From positions 1 to 43,548 of the forward strand of contig JAUCZK010000023.1 of NCBI GenBank assembly GCA_030373145.1: DNA of 43,548 nucleotides, given 5' to 3'. The translations under genes were made by a program, and so were the position numbers. The DNA is from Cyanobium sp. CZS48M. GTDB lineage: Bacteria > Cyanobacteriota > Cyanobacteriia > PCC-6307 > Cyanobiaceae. Shown here in pieces: positions 16,516-24,693 of the stretch. The notes beneath the pieces were generated by a model. The model was not told where the DNA came from. It worked only from the letters and a program-made list of their open reading frames with translations, and did no database searches. How positions within the stretch are numbered: the first letter of the stretch is position 1; the number at the start of each line of letters is the position of its first letter.

Positions 16516-17694
16516 TCAGCAGGCGCCCAAGGGCAGCTCCCGGCGGCTGAAGGGCAGCTCGGCATTCTCCGCTGCGATCTCTTCGAGCATCTGGGCATTG
16601 GCCTCGGGCAGCCAGCGGCGCAGCAGTCGATCAAAGCCGGGATCCTGCCAGCGGTGCAGGCTGGCCCGCGGCTGGGCCAGAAAACCCCGGCGCCGCTTGT
16701 GGCTGCCACCAGCACCTGGATCAAAGCCGCAGATCCCCTGAGCGATCGCCCATTCGATCGGGGCGTAATAGCAGACCTCGAAATGCAGATTCTCGATCTC
16801 CTGATCGCTGCCCCAGTAGCGCCCCCAGAGGGCATCGCCCTGGCGCACGCACAGCGACATCGCCACCGGCTCTAGCGGATCACCCCGATGGGCACTGAAC
16901 AGCACCAGATGCTCCCGCAGCTCGATCGCATCCACGTGAAAAAACTCCTCACTGAGGTACTTGCTGCCCCAGGCTCCCCAGCGGCTGCAGTGCTGCGCAT
17001 AGAAGTGATGCATGCGCTGGAGCATGGCAGCGGGTATCTCAGCCCCCACCAGCGGCGTCACCTGCAGACCGGCCGCTGCGATCGAGCGCCGCTCCCGACG
17101 GATGTTGCGGCGCTGGTTGGCATTGAAGCCAGCCAGATAATCCTCGAAACAGCTGAAACCAGCGTTGCTCCAGAGGCTCTGCTGGTTCAGCCAGGTGGCG
17201 CAGCCGGCGGCCTCCGCCCAGGGCTGCCAGAGGGGATCCACATAGAGAAAGTTGCAGCTGAAAATCTGCTGCTCAAGGCAGAAGCGATCGATCAGCTCCA
17301 GCATCACGGCCGTGAGTTCCGCCCCGTCTTCACCGGGATCGATGTGAAAGCGATAGCCCTCCACCGGGCTGATCGGGCTCATGCCCACCAGCTTCGGGTA
17401 ATAGCGCAGCCCCAGCTGGCCGGCGAGCTGGGCAAAGGATTGATCAAAGACGAACTCGCCGTAGCTGTGGCCTTTGAGGTACAGCGGCGCCACGGCAATC
17501 AGCCTGTCCTGGCGCCACAGGCTCAGGTGACAGGGCTGCCAGCCCTGGCGGGGCACGATGCTGCCGGAGCGCTCCAGGGCATGGAGCCAGGGCCAGCTGT
17601 AAAAGGGCAGACCCGCGGGCCCCGTGAGCGCCTGCCAGGCTTCCCGGGGAATCTCCGTCATGGCCCGGTGCCAGCGGGCCTGCAGCTCAGCCAT
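16516..17694 (-). CDS. DUF482-type GNAT-like protein
   Basis: 392-residue protein of the family annotated as peptidoglycan biosynthesis/recognition or DUF482, with two GNAT-like folds resembling FemAB transferases. Signatures include YPKLVGMSPISPVEGYRF, NANQRRNIRRERR and the late PGAGGSHKRRRGF loop. Substrate and reaction are unknown; aminoacyl transfer is only a family guess. ATG 17694 is preferred; an alternative ATG at 17742 would overlap the divergent gene start at 17741. DUF4346 follows downstream on the same strand. Confidence 0.88.
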   Translation of the reverse strand: MAELQARWHRAMTEIPREAWQALTGPAGLPFYSWPWLHALERSGSIVPRQGWQPCHLSLWRQDRLIAVAPLYLKGHSYGEFVFDQSFAQLAGQLGLRYYPKLVGMSPISPVEGYRFHIDPGEDGAELTAVMLELIDRFCLEQQIFSCNFLYVDPLWQPWAEAAGCATWLNQQSLWSNAGFSCFEDYLAGFNANQRRNIRRERRSIAAAGLQVTPLVGAEIPAAMLQRMHHFYAQHCSRWGAWGSKYLSEEFFHVDAIELREHLVLFSAHRGDPLEPVAMSLCVRQGDALWGRYWGSDQEIENLHFEVCYYAPIEWAIAQGICGFDPGAGGSHKRRRGFLAQPRASLHRWQDPGFDRLLRRWLPEANAQMLEEIAAENAELPFSRRELPLGAC

Positions 17695-17740
17695 GGCGGA
17701 GGACCACGTGGTCGCAACAGCGAGGGGCAAAACTAACGGC

Positions 17741-18196
17741 ATGGCGCACCGACTGTTCCGCTTGCCGCCCCTGGGCTCGGCACTCCTGACACTGGGGGCG
17801 GCGCTGGCCACCGGACTGCTCAGCCCAACACCCGCTGCCGCCAGCCTGCTGGGGCCGGTGTTGCAGCTGATGCGGCCCCAGTTGGAGCGACGGCTCAGCG
17901 AGGTGTGCATCAGCACGGCCGCCGGCGGCCAGGCCACCCTGGAGCGCAGCTTGAGGGAACCCTGCCGCCGCCTGGCGGCACCAGCCAGTGCCTGCCTGAT
18001 CGCGGAGGCCGAGAGCAGCGGGCGCAGCTTCGGAGTGATCAGCGAGCTGGCCCGGGGCCGTTTCGGTGACGACAGCGAGGTGGTAGTGAAGCGCTGCGTC
18101 GCCAAGCTGCTGGGGCTACCCGCAGACAGCCTCAAGGAGGTGTCGCTGGAAGACCTTCAGCGCCGCTTCAAGCTGCCCCTCTCGCCCCAGAAGTAG
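17741..18196 (+). CDS. Small exported Cys-containing protein, unknown
   Basis: 151-residue protein with a clear signal peptide (SALLTLGAALATGLLSPTPAAA, cleavage near residue 35). The mature part of about 115 residues is helical and carries four cysteines (VCIST, PCRR, CLIAE, RCVAK), enough for two disulfides. I do not recognise a family beyond a cyanobacterial hypothetical. It is divergent from the GNAT-like gene, whose preferred start is 46 bases away, and its 3' end overlaps the convergent RibD-C gene by 29 bases. A lumenal or periplasmic location is inferred. The VKOR fusion in this window could supply its disulfides, but that link is speculative. Confidence 0.75.
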   Translation: MAHRLFRLPPLGSALLTLGAALATGLLSPTPAAASLLGPVLQLMRPQLERRLSEVCISTAAGGQATLERSLREPCRRLAAPASACLIAEAESSGRSFGVISELARGRFGDDSEVVVKRCVAKLLGLPADSLKEVSLEDLQRRFKLPLSPQK

Positions 18197-18827
18197 GGCC
18201 GCGGCGGTAGCGCAGCAGCAGCTCACCGCCCCCTAGGGGCCGCTGCTCCAGCGCCTGCCAGCTCTGGCCGGAGAGGTCGGGGGCCAGGGGAGTCAGCCAG
18301 CCATGCGCCCCCCCCAGCAGCAGCGGACAGAGGCTCAGCTGCAGCTCCTGCACCAGGCCCTCCGCCAGCAGGGCCGTGGCCAGCTCAGCGCCACCGAGCA
18401 GCACCAACCGCTGCAGGCCGCGCCTTCCCAGGTCGGCCAGGGAGGCCCGCCAGGGGCCCAGGGCCAGGTGAGCATCGAAGGCCGGCTGGGCTGGCCCGGG
18501 CGAGAGCAGCCAGCGCTCCAGCGGTTGGCCGAAGAACGGCAGAGATGGCTCCAGCCCCCGGCCCCGGCTCACCACCACGGCAATGGGTTGGGGGGAGCGC
18601 CCTTCGAGGCGACGTCGCTCCAGCAGCTCGGGGCAGTGGATCAGGCAGGTGCTGCGGTGCAGGCGAACCGTGGCCGCCCCCACCAGGCAGCCGTCAGCCC
18701 AGGCCAGGGCCTCCTCCAGAGCAGCGCGATCGCCGGCACCACCCAGCTGGGCGGCACCACCCTGGGCTGGAGCGAGACGGCCATCAAGGCTGATGGCCAG
18801 CACCAGCCTCAGCTGCGGCAGGCTCAA
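18168..18827 (-). CDS. RibD C-terminal-domain (dihydrofolate-reductase-like) reductase
   Basis: 219-residue protein consisting only of the RibD C-terminal reductase domain, an NADPH-dependent fold shared by riboflavin and pterin reductases. It begins LRLVLAISLDGRLA, has LVGAATVRLH near residue 48, and shows VLLGGAELATALLAEGLVQELQLSLCPLLLGG near 140-170, the usual cofactor-binding and C-terminal signatures. No deaminase domain is present, so it is not full RibD. It starts at TTG 18827, overlapping the stop of the pterin synthase gene (TTGA). That coupling suggests a pteridine substrate. Confidence 0.88.
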   Translation of the reverse strand: MSLPQLRLVLAISLDGRLAPAQGGAAQLGGAGDRAALEEALAWADGCLVGAATVRLHRSTCLIHCPELLERRRLEGRSPQPIAVVVSRGRGLEPSLPFFGQPLERWLLSPGPAQPAFDAHLALGPWRASLADLGRRGLQRLVLLGGAELATALLAEGLVQELQLSLCPLLLGGAHGWLTPLAPDLSGQSWQALEQRPLGGGELLLRYRRGPTSGARGAA

Positions 18828-19810
18828 GCGCCGGCCAAGGCCTCCAGCACGGCCGGACGGGTGTCGAGCAGGGGCGTTTCAGCGAACACCTCGGCGGCGT
18901 TGTTGGGGCTCTCCTGCAGGCGCACCTTGTGCAGAGCGGCGCCGGTGGCGGCGATCGGGGCGCTGAGCAGATCAGCGATGTGCAGGGCGATGTTCTCGGC
19001 GGTGGGCACGCAGCTGGCGAAGTGGGCCACGTCCTTGTTGAGGAAGGTGTGATCGAAGGGTTCCACCACCAGCTCGTTCACCAGGCCCTGCAGCTGGTCG
19101 AGGTCGCAGACCATGCCGGTGCGGGGATCGATCGTCCCGCGCACAGTCACATCCAGCAGATAGTTGTGGCCGTGGCCGTGGGGCCGGGCGCATTTGCCGT
19201 AGATGGCTTCGTTCTCACTCAGGGAGAGCTCCTCGCGGGCCAGGCGGTGGGCGGCGGCGAAGTGGGTGCGGATCGACAGAAAAGCTTCCATGGGGTTGCC
19301 GATGACATCGGCCCAGAGGGTGGGTTGCTCGTAGAGGCGCAGACCGACGAGCGGCAGGTGAGGGGCCAGGCGTGTCCAGATCGCCTGGAGCACGGCCTCG
19401 GTGGTGGGCAGACGCCCCTCGGGCCGGCTCAGATCGAATTCCGGCCAGCAGTCGTTGAGGAAGCGGAAATCGAGGGGATCAGTGACCTCCCGACGGATGG
19501 CGTGCTTCACATCGGAGAGGTTGAGCACCATGCCGTCAGCATCGAGCGGGCCGGCCATCGCCACGATCAGCTCGTAGTTGTGGCCATGGCCAGGAGCAAG
19601 GCTGCAACGGCCGAAACGGCGGCTGTTCTCCTCATCACTCAGCTCCGGCAACCGATAGAGATGGCTGGCACTGAACAGGGCCCGGCGAGTGATCACGCAG
19701 CCACGACCGCGGCCGTGGTGAAGGGTGCCGGCTGAGACGCCAGCGCTGGGGGTGGCGGGCATCGCCAGGGTCCCGGTGGCCATCGACTCGGCGGCATTCT
19801 GCTGAGACAT
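18824..19810 (-). CDS. Tandem-domain 6-pyruvoyl/6-carboxy-tetrahydropterin synthase
   Basis: 328-residue protein with two PTPS/QueD folds in one chain. Domain 1 (about 38-172) has FSASH with His50, Cys69, GHGHN with His75 and His77, Asp114 followed by Phe115, and Glu161. Domain 2 (about 178-312) has His188, GKCARPHGHGHNY with Cys207, His213 and His215, the Asp253-His254 pair and Glu300. The family forms 6-pyruvoyl-tetrahydropterin or 6-carboxy-tetrahydropterin from dihydroneopterin triphosphate. The catalytic His of the Asp-His pair is Phe in domain 1, so domain 2 looks fully competent and domain 1 altered. The first 30 residues are low complexity. Divergent from aroK with only 7 bases between starts. 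Confidence 0.92.
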   Translation of the reverse strand: MSQQNAAESMATGTLAMPATPSAGVSAGTLHHGRGRGCVITRRALFSASHLYRLPELSDEENSRRFGRCSLAPGHGHNYELIVAMAGPLDADGMVLNLSDVKHAIRREVTDPLDFRFLNDCWPEFDLSRPEGRLPTTEAVLQAIWTRLAPHLPLVGLRLYEQPTLWADVIGNPMEAFLSIRTHFAAAHRLAREELSLSENEAIYGKCARPHGHGHNYLLDVTVRGTIDPRTGMVCDLDQLQGLVNELVVEPFDHTFLNKDVAHFASCVPTAENIALHIADLLSAPIAATGAALHKVRLQESPNNAAEVFAETPLLDTRPAVLEALAGA

Positions 19811-19817
19811 CCTAGGG

Positions 19818-20528
19818 ATGACGTCCCTGCCAACGGCGGAGCCACCGCCTCACCCTCCCGCCCCCATGGCCCCTGAACCACCCTCCGCCGCCAGTGATTC
19901 CCCAGAGCTGCCAGTGCGCCTGGAGGGCCTGACCATCTACCTGGTGGGGATGATGGGATCGGGCAAAAGCACTGTGGGGCGCCCGCTGGCTGCGGCCCTC
20001 GGCTACCGCTTCATCGATGCCGACAGCGTGATCGAGCAGCACGCCGGCTGCTCGATCCCCGAGCTGTTCGAGCGCCAGGGGGAGACCGGCTTTCGCGATC
20101 TGGAGTCGGTGGTACTCAACCGGATCGCCTGTTGGCATTCCCTGGTGGTGGCCACCGGCGGTGGCGTGGTCAGCCGCCCCGGCAACTGGGGGCAGATGCG
20201 CCAGGGGCTGGTGGTGTGGCTGGACGCCCCTGAGGAGATGTTGTTGGAGCGGCTGCGGGCTGATCCGGGTCAGCGGCCGCTGCTGGCCAGCACTGATCCG
20301 GCGGCTCGGCTGCGCCAGCTGCTGGCCGAACGCCGGCCCCTCTACGGCCAGGCCGATTTGAGGGTGCTCCAGGACGGCCGGCCGCCGGCAGCGGTGGCCC
20401 AGCAGGTGCTGGAGGCAATCCCCACGGTGCTGCGCCAACGGGAGGCTCCACCGCAGACTCCCGCTCAACTGATCGACGAAAACGGAGCCAGCACGGCCAG
20501 CCTGAACGCCACAGCCGAGCTGAACTGA
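19818..20528 (+). CDS. aroK: Shikimate kinase
   Basis: Enzyme that phosphorylates shikimate at the 3-hydroxyl in the chorismate pathway. The P-loop GMMGSGKSTVG is near residues 44-54, FIDADS near 65, the shikimate-binding FRDLE near 93 and GGGVV near 113, followed by the RPLL lid and RRPLYGQAD. The 236-residue length exceeds the usual 170-190 because of a Pro-rich head of about 35 residues and a C-terminal tail. ATG 19866 would give a shorter head and is a good alternative. The stop is 4 bases from the stop of the convergent CRR7-family gene. Confidence 0.95.
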   Translation: MTSLPTAEPPPHPPAPMAPEPPSAASDSPELPVRLEGLTIYLVGMMGSGKSTVGRPLAAALGYRFIDADSVIEQHAGCSIPELFERQGETGFRDLESVVLNRIACWHSLVVATGGGVVSRPGNWGQMRQGLVVWLDAPEEMLLERLRADPGQRPLLASTDPAARLRQLLAERRPLYGQADLRVLQDGRPPAAVAQQVLEAIPTVLRQREAPPQTPAQLIDENGASTASLNATAELN

Positions 20529-20532
20529 GCCC

Positions 20533-20796
20533 TCACCGGGCCGGGGGCTCCAGGCGCACGGCGTACCACTGAACAGCCAGGCCGGGCTCCAGCTCCAGCT
20601 CACAGGCCGTTTCCAGCAGCCGCTCAGCCCGCTCGCGGTCGTTGCCCAGGGAGAGCAGATCAGTGGGGGGCTCCTCCAGGGCGGCCAGCTGGGCGGTGAG
20701 CCAGGAGAGGGTTTCGGCGGCCGTGAGGATGCGCTCCGCACGGGTGGGTTCCAGCACCACGTAATGATCAAGTTCCCGCAGCAGGGGATCAGACAT
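20533..20796 (-). CDS. CRR7-family protein (chlororespiratory reduction 7)
   Basis: 87-residue soluble protein that begins MSDPLLRELDHYVVLEP and ends CELELEPGLAVQWYAVRLE. This start and especially the WYAVRLE end match the CRR7 family, whose plant member is required for assembly or stability of the chloroplast NDH complex; the cyanobacterial role is not firmly known. ATG 20796 is chosen over a longer ATG at 20820. Its start codon overlaps, on opposite strands, the start codon of the DUF6816 gene (shared CATG). ndhO lies elsewhere in this window. Confidence 0.85.
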   Translation of the reverse strand: MSDPLLRELDHYVVLEPTRAERILTAAETLSWLTAQLAALEEPPTDLLSLGNDRERAERLLETACELELEPGLAVQWYAVRLEPPAR

Positions 20797-21499
20797 GTTC
20801 CGCTCACGCATCGCCTTCATCCTGGCCGCCCTGCTCAGCCTCTGGCCGACTCAGGCCCTGGCGGCCGCCGGCACCACAGGGCCGCTGGAGCGGCGTCTGC
20901 TGGCCTGGCCGGACTGGAGCCTGCCGGCTCCCCTCAGCCGCCCCGGCCGCAGCGATCTGAGCTACCCCGACTGGTTCGCCGGGGCCTGGTGGGTGTACAG
21001 CCTGGAAGAGGACAGTGCTGAGTCGATTCCGCCGTACCCCGTGCGGTTCCTGCGCGATGAGCGCGGGGCGGTGGTGGGCGATCGCGCCTTCAATGCCACC
21101 CAGGTGGGCGATGCCCTGCTGGGGGGTCAGCTGCTCTCGGTGGCCAATGATCCAGCCAACCCCAACCGCCAGCTGGCCCTGCTGCGCGGTGATCTGGAGC
21201 TGGAATCCACCGTGATCGGGCGCCGCAGCCAGCCCGCAGCAGCGGCCAGGGCCCAAGGCGATGTGTTCCTGGCCGATGAGCTGGCCCTGCAGGTGCTGCA
21301 CGGCCCCGGCGGAGCGCGGATCAGCCGCGTGGAGACCCTCAGCCGCTACCGGCTCGTGGACAGCACGCCAGGCCAGGAGCTGATTCGCGCGGACCAGTGG
21401 CAGGCCAGCTACGCCTCACCGGAGCAGGGGTTGGTGGCCCACTCAAGCGGAGGCCATCACCTCTGGCTGGTTCTCAGCCGCAGCCCCTCAGAGGCCTGA
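20795..21499 (+). CDS. DUF6816-type exported protein
   Basis: 234-residue protein with an N-terminal signal peptide (IAFILAALLSLWPTQALA). The mature part resembles a cyanobacterial and chloroplast lumen family annotated as DUF6816: LSYPDWFAGAWWVYS near residue 53, VRFLRDERGAVVGDRAFN near 83, and SRVETLSRYRLVD near 179. Function unknown; a beta-barrel, lipocalin-like ligand-binding fold would suit the pattern but is inference. Start ATG 20795 overlaps the divergent CRR7 start. Its stop directly abuts the stop of the convergent GST gene with no base between. Confidence 0.82.
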   Translation: MFRSRIAFILAALLSLWPTQALAAAGTTGPLERRLLAWPDWSLPAPLSRPGRSDLSYPDWFAGAWWVYSLEEDSAESIPPYPVRFLRDERGAVVGDRAFNATQVGDALLGGQLLSVANDPANPNRQLALLRGDLELESTVIGRRSQPAAAARAQGDVFLADELALQVLHGPGGARISRVETLSRYRLVDSTPGQELIRADQWQASYASPEQGLVAHSSGGHHLWLVLSRSPSEA

Positions 21500-22246
21500 T
21501 CAGGGGATGGGCGAAGAGACGACTGGCTCGCTGACGCCGCCCCGGCCCAGGGAGAGGTACAACCCATCTCTCCAGGCGAAGAGGCTGCTGAGCAGGGGAT
21601 GGTCGGCAAGACCGGCCACGCCGCGGCCCGCCAGAGGGGCGCCGGCACTGGCTGGGAAGAGCAACAGCGACAACTGAGCCGCCACGGCCAGATCGGCCAG
21701 GGAGAGGCGATCCCCCACAAGGAAGCGGCCAGGGGTCAGCAGCACCGCCAGCTGCTCCAGATTCGCCTGCAGCTGGCGCCGCTCGCTCTGACCGAGGGTG
21801 TCACCCAGGGGCGCCAGCAGATCGGTGGGAAGGGCGCCCACCAGCGAACGCAGCACCCCTGGGGTGGCCTCCGGCAGCAGGGCACCGCGCATCACGGCAT
21901 CCGAGCTGGCCGCCTGCAACAGGGCCTGGCGCACCCCAGCGGCCAGGGCGGTGTCGGCCCAGTCTTCGAGCAGGAGCACCCGGGCGCGGTCGGCGGGATC
22001 TTCGGGGATCAGGGGAGGGGTGGGGACCTGGCTCTCCAGGTGCTGGGCAATGGCGCTGGAATCAGCGATGACCTCCGAGCCATCCACCAGCACCGGCACC
22101 TGTCGCTGACCGGACAGGCGGAACAGCTCCAGCTGCCCCAGGCCGGGGGTGACCTCGATGGACTGATACTGAAGCCCCTTGGCGGCCAGGATCAAACGCA
22201 CCTTCTCGCAGAAGGAGGAATGGCGGAACTGGTGGAGCTCGAGCAT
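21500..22246 (-). CDS. Glutathione S-transferase family protein
   Basis: 248-residue soluble protein with a thioredoxin-like N-terminal domain (FRHSSFCEKVRLILAAKGL, QVPVLVDGSEVIADSSAIAQHLE, including the cis-Pro and the Ser that contacts the glutathione gamma-glutamyl group) and an all-helical C-terminal domain ending in LVGDRLSLADLAVAAQL. Cys13 follows SF and could act as catalytic thiol as in omega/beta-class enzymes. ATG 22246 is chosen because the fold begins at once; the frame to 22303 is an extension without homology character. Substrate unknown. Confidence 0.92.
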   Translation of the reverse strand: MLELHQFRHSSFCEKVRLILAAKGLQYQSIEVTPGLGQLELFRLSGQRQVPVLVDGSEVIADSSAIAQHLESQVPTPPLIPEDPADRARVLLLEDWADTALAAGVRQALLQAASSDAVMRGALLPEATPGVLRSLVGALPTDLLAPLGDTLGQSERRQLQANLEQLAVLLTPGRFLVGDRLSLADLAVAAQLSLLLFPASAGAPLAGRGVAGLADHPLLSSLFAWRDGLYLSLGRGGVSEPVVSSPIP

Positions 22247-22353
22247 CGGCGGCACGGTCCTCTGGGCGGCAGAGTAGCCCTCACGGTCACCCAGCGTGGG
22301 CAACGTCCCGCCTCACGGTTCAACCCATTGCCTCCTGCCTCCCCGCCTGCGCC

Positions 22354-22560
22354 ATGAAGGACTTCTTCCTCAACGTGACGCGCTACCCGCGCTACCTGGT
22401 GGCCTTCAGCCTCGGTGTGTTCAACTCCGTGCTCGAACCCCTGGCGAAGCGGCGCAGCAATCCGGTCACCGCGGTGGCCCTGGTGGGGGCGTTGGTGAGC
22501 GGCATGATCAGCCTGAGCCTGGTGCTGCGTGCCATGGTGAATCCAGCACCACTGGCATAG
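22354..22560 (+). CDS. DUF751 (Ycf33-type) small membrane protein
   Basis: 68-residue protein with two hydrophobic segments (about residues 15-28 and 39-60). The pattern [20 protein letters not shown] followed by [15 protein letters not shown] is characteristic of the DUF751/Ycf33 family found in cyanobacteria and some plastids, of unknown function. It ends two bases before rbfA, so the two are almost certainly co-transcribed. Confidence 0.88.
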   Translation: MKDFFLNVTRYPRYLVAFSLGVFNSVLEPLAKRRSNPVTAVALVGALVSGMISLSLVLRAMVNPAPLA

Positions 22561-22562
22561 GC

Positions 22563-22994
22563 ATGGCACAGGGCCGACGGGTGGAGCGCATGGCCTCCCT
22601 GATCCGCCGGGAGATCAGTGAGCTCCTGGTGAACGGCATCAAGGACGAGCGGGTCTCGCTGGGCATGGTCAGCGTCACCCAGGTGGAGGTGGCGGGTGAT
22701 CTGCAGCACTGCAAGATCTTCGTGAGCATCTTCGGCAGCGACGAGGACCGCCAGACGGCCCTGGCCGGCCTGAAATCGGCGGCTCCCTTTGTCAAAGGCG
22801 AGCTCTCACGGCGGCTGAACCTGCGCCGCACCCCCGAGATGCAGTTCCTGCTGGATCGTGGCCTGGAGAAGGGCAGCTCAGTGCTGGGGCTGCTCAATCA
22901 ACTGGGGGAGGAACGCCTGCAACGGCAGCCCCTGGCGGGTGATGACACCCCCAGCACTGAAGCCGGCGACGGGAGCGACAGCAGCGAGCCATGA
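22563..22994 (+). CDS. rbfA: Ribosome-binding factor A
   Basis: 143-residue KH-like protein needed for late maturation of 16S rRNA in the 30S subunit and for cold growth. Family features are [17 protein letters not shown] at the N-terminus, KIFVSIFG near residue 57, and [18 protein letters not shown] near 91-108. A short acidic, disordered tail follows. The start ATG 22563 is chosen over the long in-frame extension to 22296, which overlaps DUF751. The stop overlaps the GH3 start by 4 bases. Confidence 0.96.
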   Translation: MAQGRRVERMASLIRREISELLVNGIKDERVSLGMVSVTQVEVAGDLQHCKIFVSIFGSDEDRQTALAGLKSAAPFVKGELSRRLNLRRTPEMQFLLDRGLEKGSSVLGLLNQLGEERLQRQPLAGDDTPSTEAGDGSDSSEP

Positions 22995-24643
22995 CCACAG
23001 TTCAGCCACCGGCCCAGACGCCCCTGCCGGCGGACACTGAGCTGCGCCGGCTGGTGGCCAGGCTGCTGGTGATCCGCGGCAGCGGACACCTGGGGGACGG
23101 CCAGCGGCGCTACCCCCGCTGGGAGCTGGAGAACGCCACGATCAGGCGGCTGCTGGCCGAGGGTGTGGGCGGCGTGATCCTGCTGGGGGGCAGTGCCGCT
23201 GAACTGCGCCTGCGCTGCGAGCAGCTGCGCGGTTGGTCGCAGCAGCCGCTGCTGATCTGCGCCGATGTGGAGGAGGGGGTGGGCCAGCGCTTCGAGGGGG
23301 CGACCTGGCTGGCGCCGCCGCTCGCCGTGGGGCGCCTGCACCGCAGCGATCCGCAGCGCGCCATCGCTCTGGCCCGCCGCTACGGCCACTGCACGGGCCG
23401 CCAGGCGCGGCTGCTGGGGCTCAACGGCGTGCTGGCGCCCGTCTGCGATGTCAACAACAACCCCCTCAACCCGGTGATCAATGTGCGCGCCTGGGGGGAG
23501 ACCACCAGCAGCGCAGCTGTGCTGGCAACTGCTTTCCTGGGGGGGGCCCAGGCCGAAGGGGTGCTCTGCTGCGCCAAGCATTTCCCCGGCCACGGGGACA
23601 CCAGCGACGACTCCCACCTGGAGCTGCCCCGGCTGCCCCATGGGCGGGAGCGGCTGGAGGCGATCGAGCTCCCCCCCTTCCGCGCGGCCATCGCCGCTGG
23701 CTGTGCGGCGGTGATGACCGCCCACCTGCAGCTGGATGCCCTGGATCCCCTGCGGCCGGCCACCCTCTCGCGCGCCGTGCTCACGGGGCTGTTGCGGCAG
23801 GAGCTGGGCTTCACGGGGCTGGTGATCACCGATGCCCTGGTGATGGAGGCGATCGCCTCCCGCTGGGGGGCTGCCCAGGCCGCCGTGCTGGCCTTCGAGG
23901 CCGGCTCGGATCTGATCCTGATGCCCGCCGATGCCGATGCCGCCATCGACGGTCTGGTGGAGGCGTTCAGCAGCGGCCGATTGCCACTGGAGCAGCTGCA
24001 GCAGAGTCTGCGCCGGCGGGAGCAGGCCCTGGCCAGCGCAAGCTCCCGTGCTCCCGCCTCCGCCTTGGCAGCGCTGGAGGGGCTGGGTGAGCTGGACACG
24101 CCGCAGGAGCAGGCCCTGGCGCGGGAGCTGGTGGAGATCAGCCTGGACAGCCGCGGCCCCCAGGGCCTGCCGGCGGGGCCAGGGGTCAACCTGATCCGGC
24201 TGGACAACAGCCTGAACTGCGCCTTCCTGCCGGCGATGGCCCCGGCCCTGCTGCGGCCGGCCGCAGCCGGCTATCAGTGTTGCCTGCTGGACGCCCGCGG
24301 GCCCAGTCCCTGGAGTGGCAATCCCGATGCCCCCCTGGCCCTGGAGCGCCTGCCGGATGGGCCCCTGCTCCTGCAGCTGTTCGTGCGCGGCAATCCCTTC
24401 CGCGGCAGCGCCGGCACTGATGAACCCTGGCCGGCGGTGATCCGTCAGCTGCTGCGGGTCGGCCGCCTGGCGGGCCTGACCGTGCTGGGCAGCCCCTACC
24501 TGTGGGAGGCCCTTGAGCCCCTGCTGCCGGGCACCATCCCCGCGGGCTACAGCCCCGCCCAGATGCCCCTGGCCCAGGCCGCCCTGCTCAGCCGCCTCGG
24601 CCTGGCCGCCGGCACCATCGCTGAGGGCGGCTTCACTGACTGA
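22991..24643 (+). CDS. Glycoside hydrolase family 3 (NagZ-like beta-N-acetylhexosaminidase)
   Basis: 550-residue protein. Residues about 15-340 form a GH3 TIM barrel with [19 protein letters not shown], the diagnostic [18 protein letters not shown] loop that supplies the NagZ acid/base His-Asp dyad, and [14 protein letters not shown] with the probable nucleophile Asp. NagZ cleaves N-acetylglucosamine from anhydro-muropeptides during peptidoglycan recycling. The extra C-terminal region of about 190 residues is absent from E. coli NagZ (about 340 residues) but looks like a remnant of the second GH3 domain. No signal peptide, so probably cytosolic. Coupled to rbfA by an ATGA overlap. Confidence 0.92.
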   Translation: MTTVQPPAQTPLPADTELRRLVARLLVIRGSGHLGDGQRRYPRWELENATIRRLLAEGVGGVILLGGSAAELRLRCEQLRGWSQQPLLICADVEEGVGQRFEGATWLAPPLAVGRLHRSDPQRAIALARRYGHCTGRQARLLGLNGVLAPVCDVNNNPLNPVINVRAWGETTSSAAVLATAFLGGAQAEGVLCCAKHFPGHGDTSDDSHLELPRLPHGRERLEAIELPPFRAAIAAGCAAVMTAHLQLDALDPLRPATLSRAVLTGLLRQELGFTGLVITDALVMEAIASRWGAAQAAVLAFEAGSDLILMPADADAAIDGLVEAFSSGRLPLEQLQQSLRRREQALASASSRAPASALAALEGLGELDTPQEQALARELVEISLDSRGPQGLPAGPGVNLIRLDNSLNCAFLPAMAPALLRPAAAGYQCCLLDARGPSPWSGNPDAPLALERLPDGPLLLQLFVRGNPFRGSAGTDEPWPAVIRQLLRVGRLAGLTVLGSPYLWEALEPLLPGTIPAGYSPAQMPLAQAALLSRLGLAAGTIAEGGFTD

Positions 24644-24693
24644 GCCGGATCACAGCTCGAACCCTGCCCGCCTGCCCCTAACCTCACGCCCGG

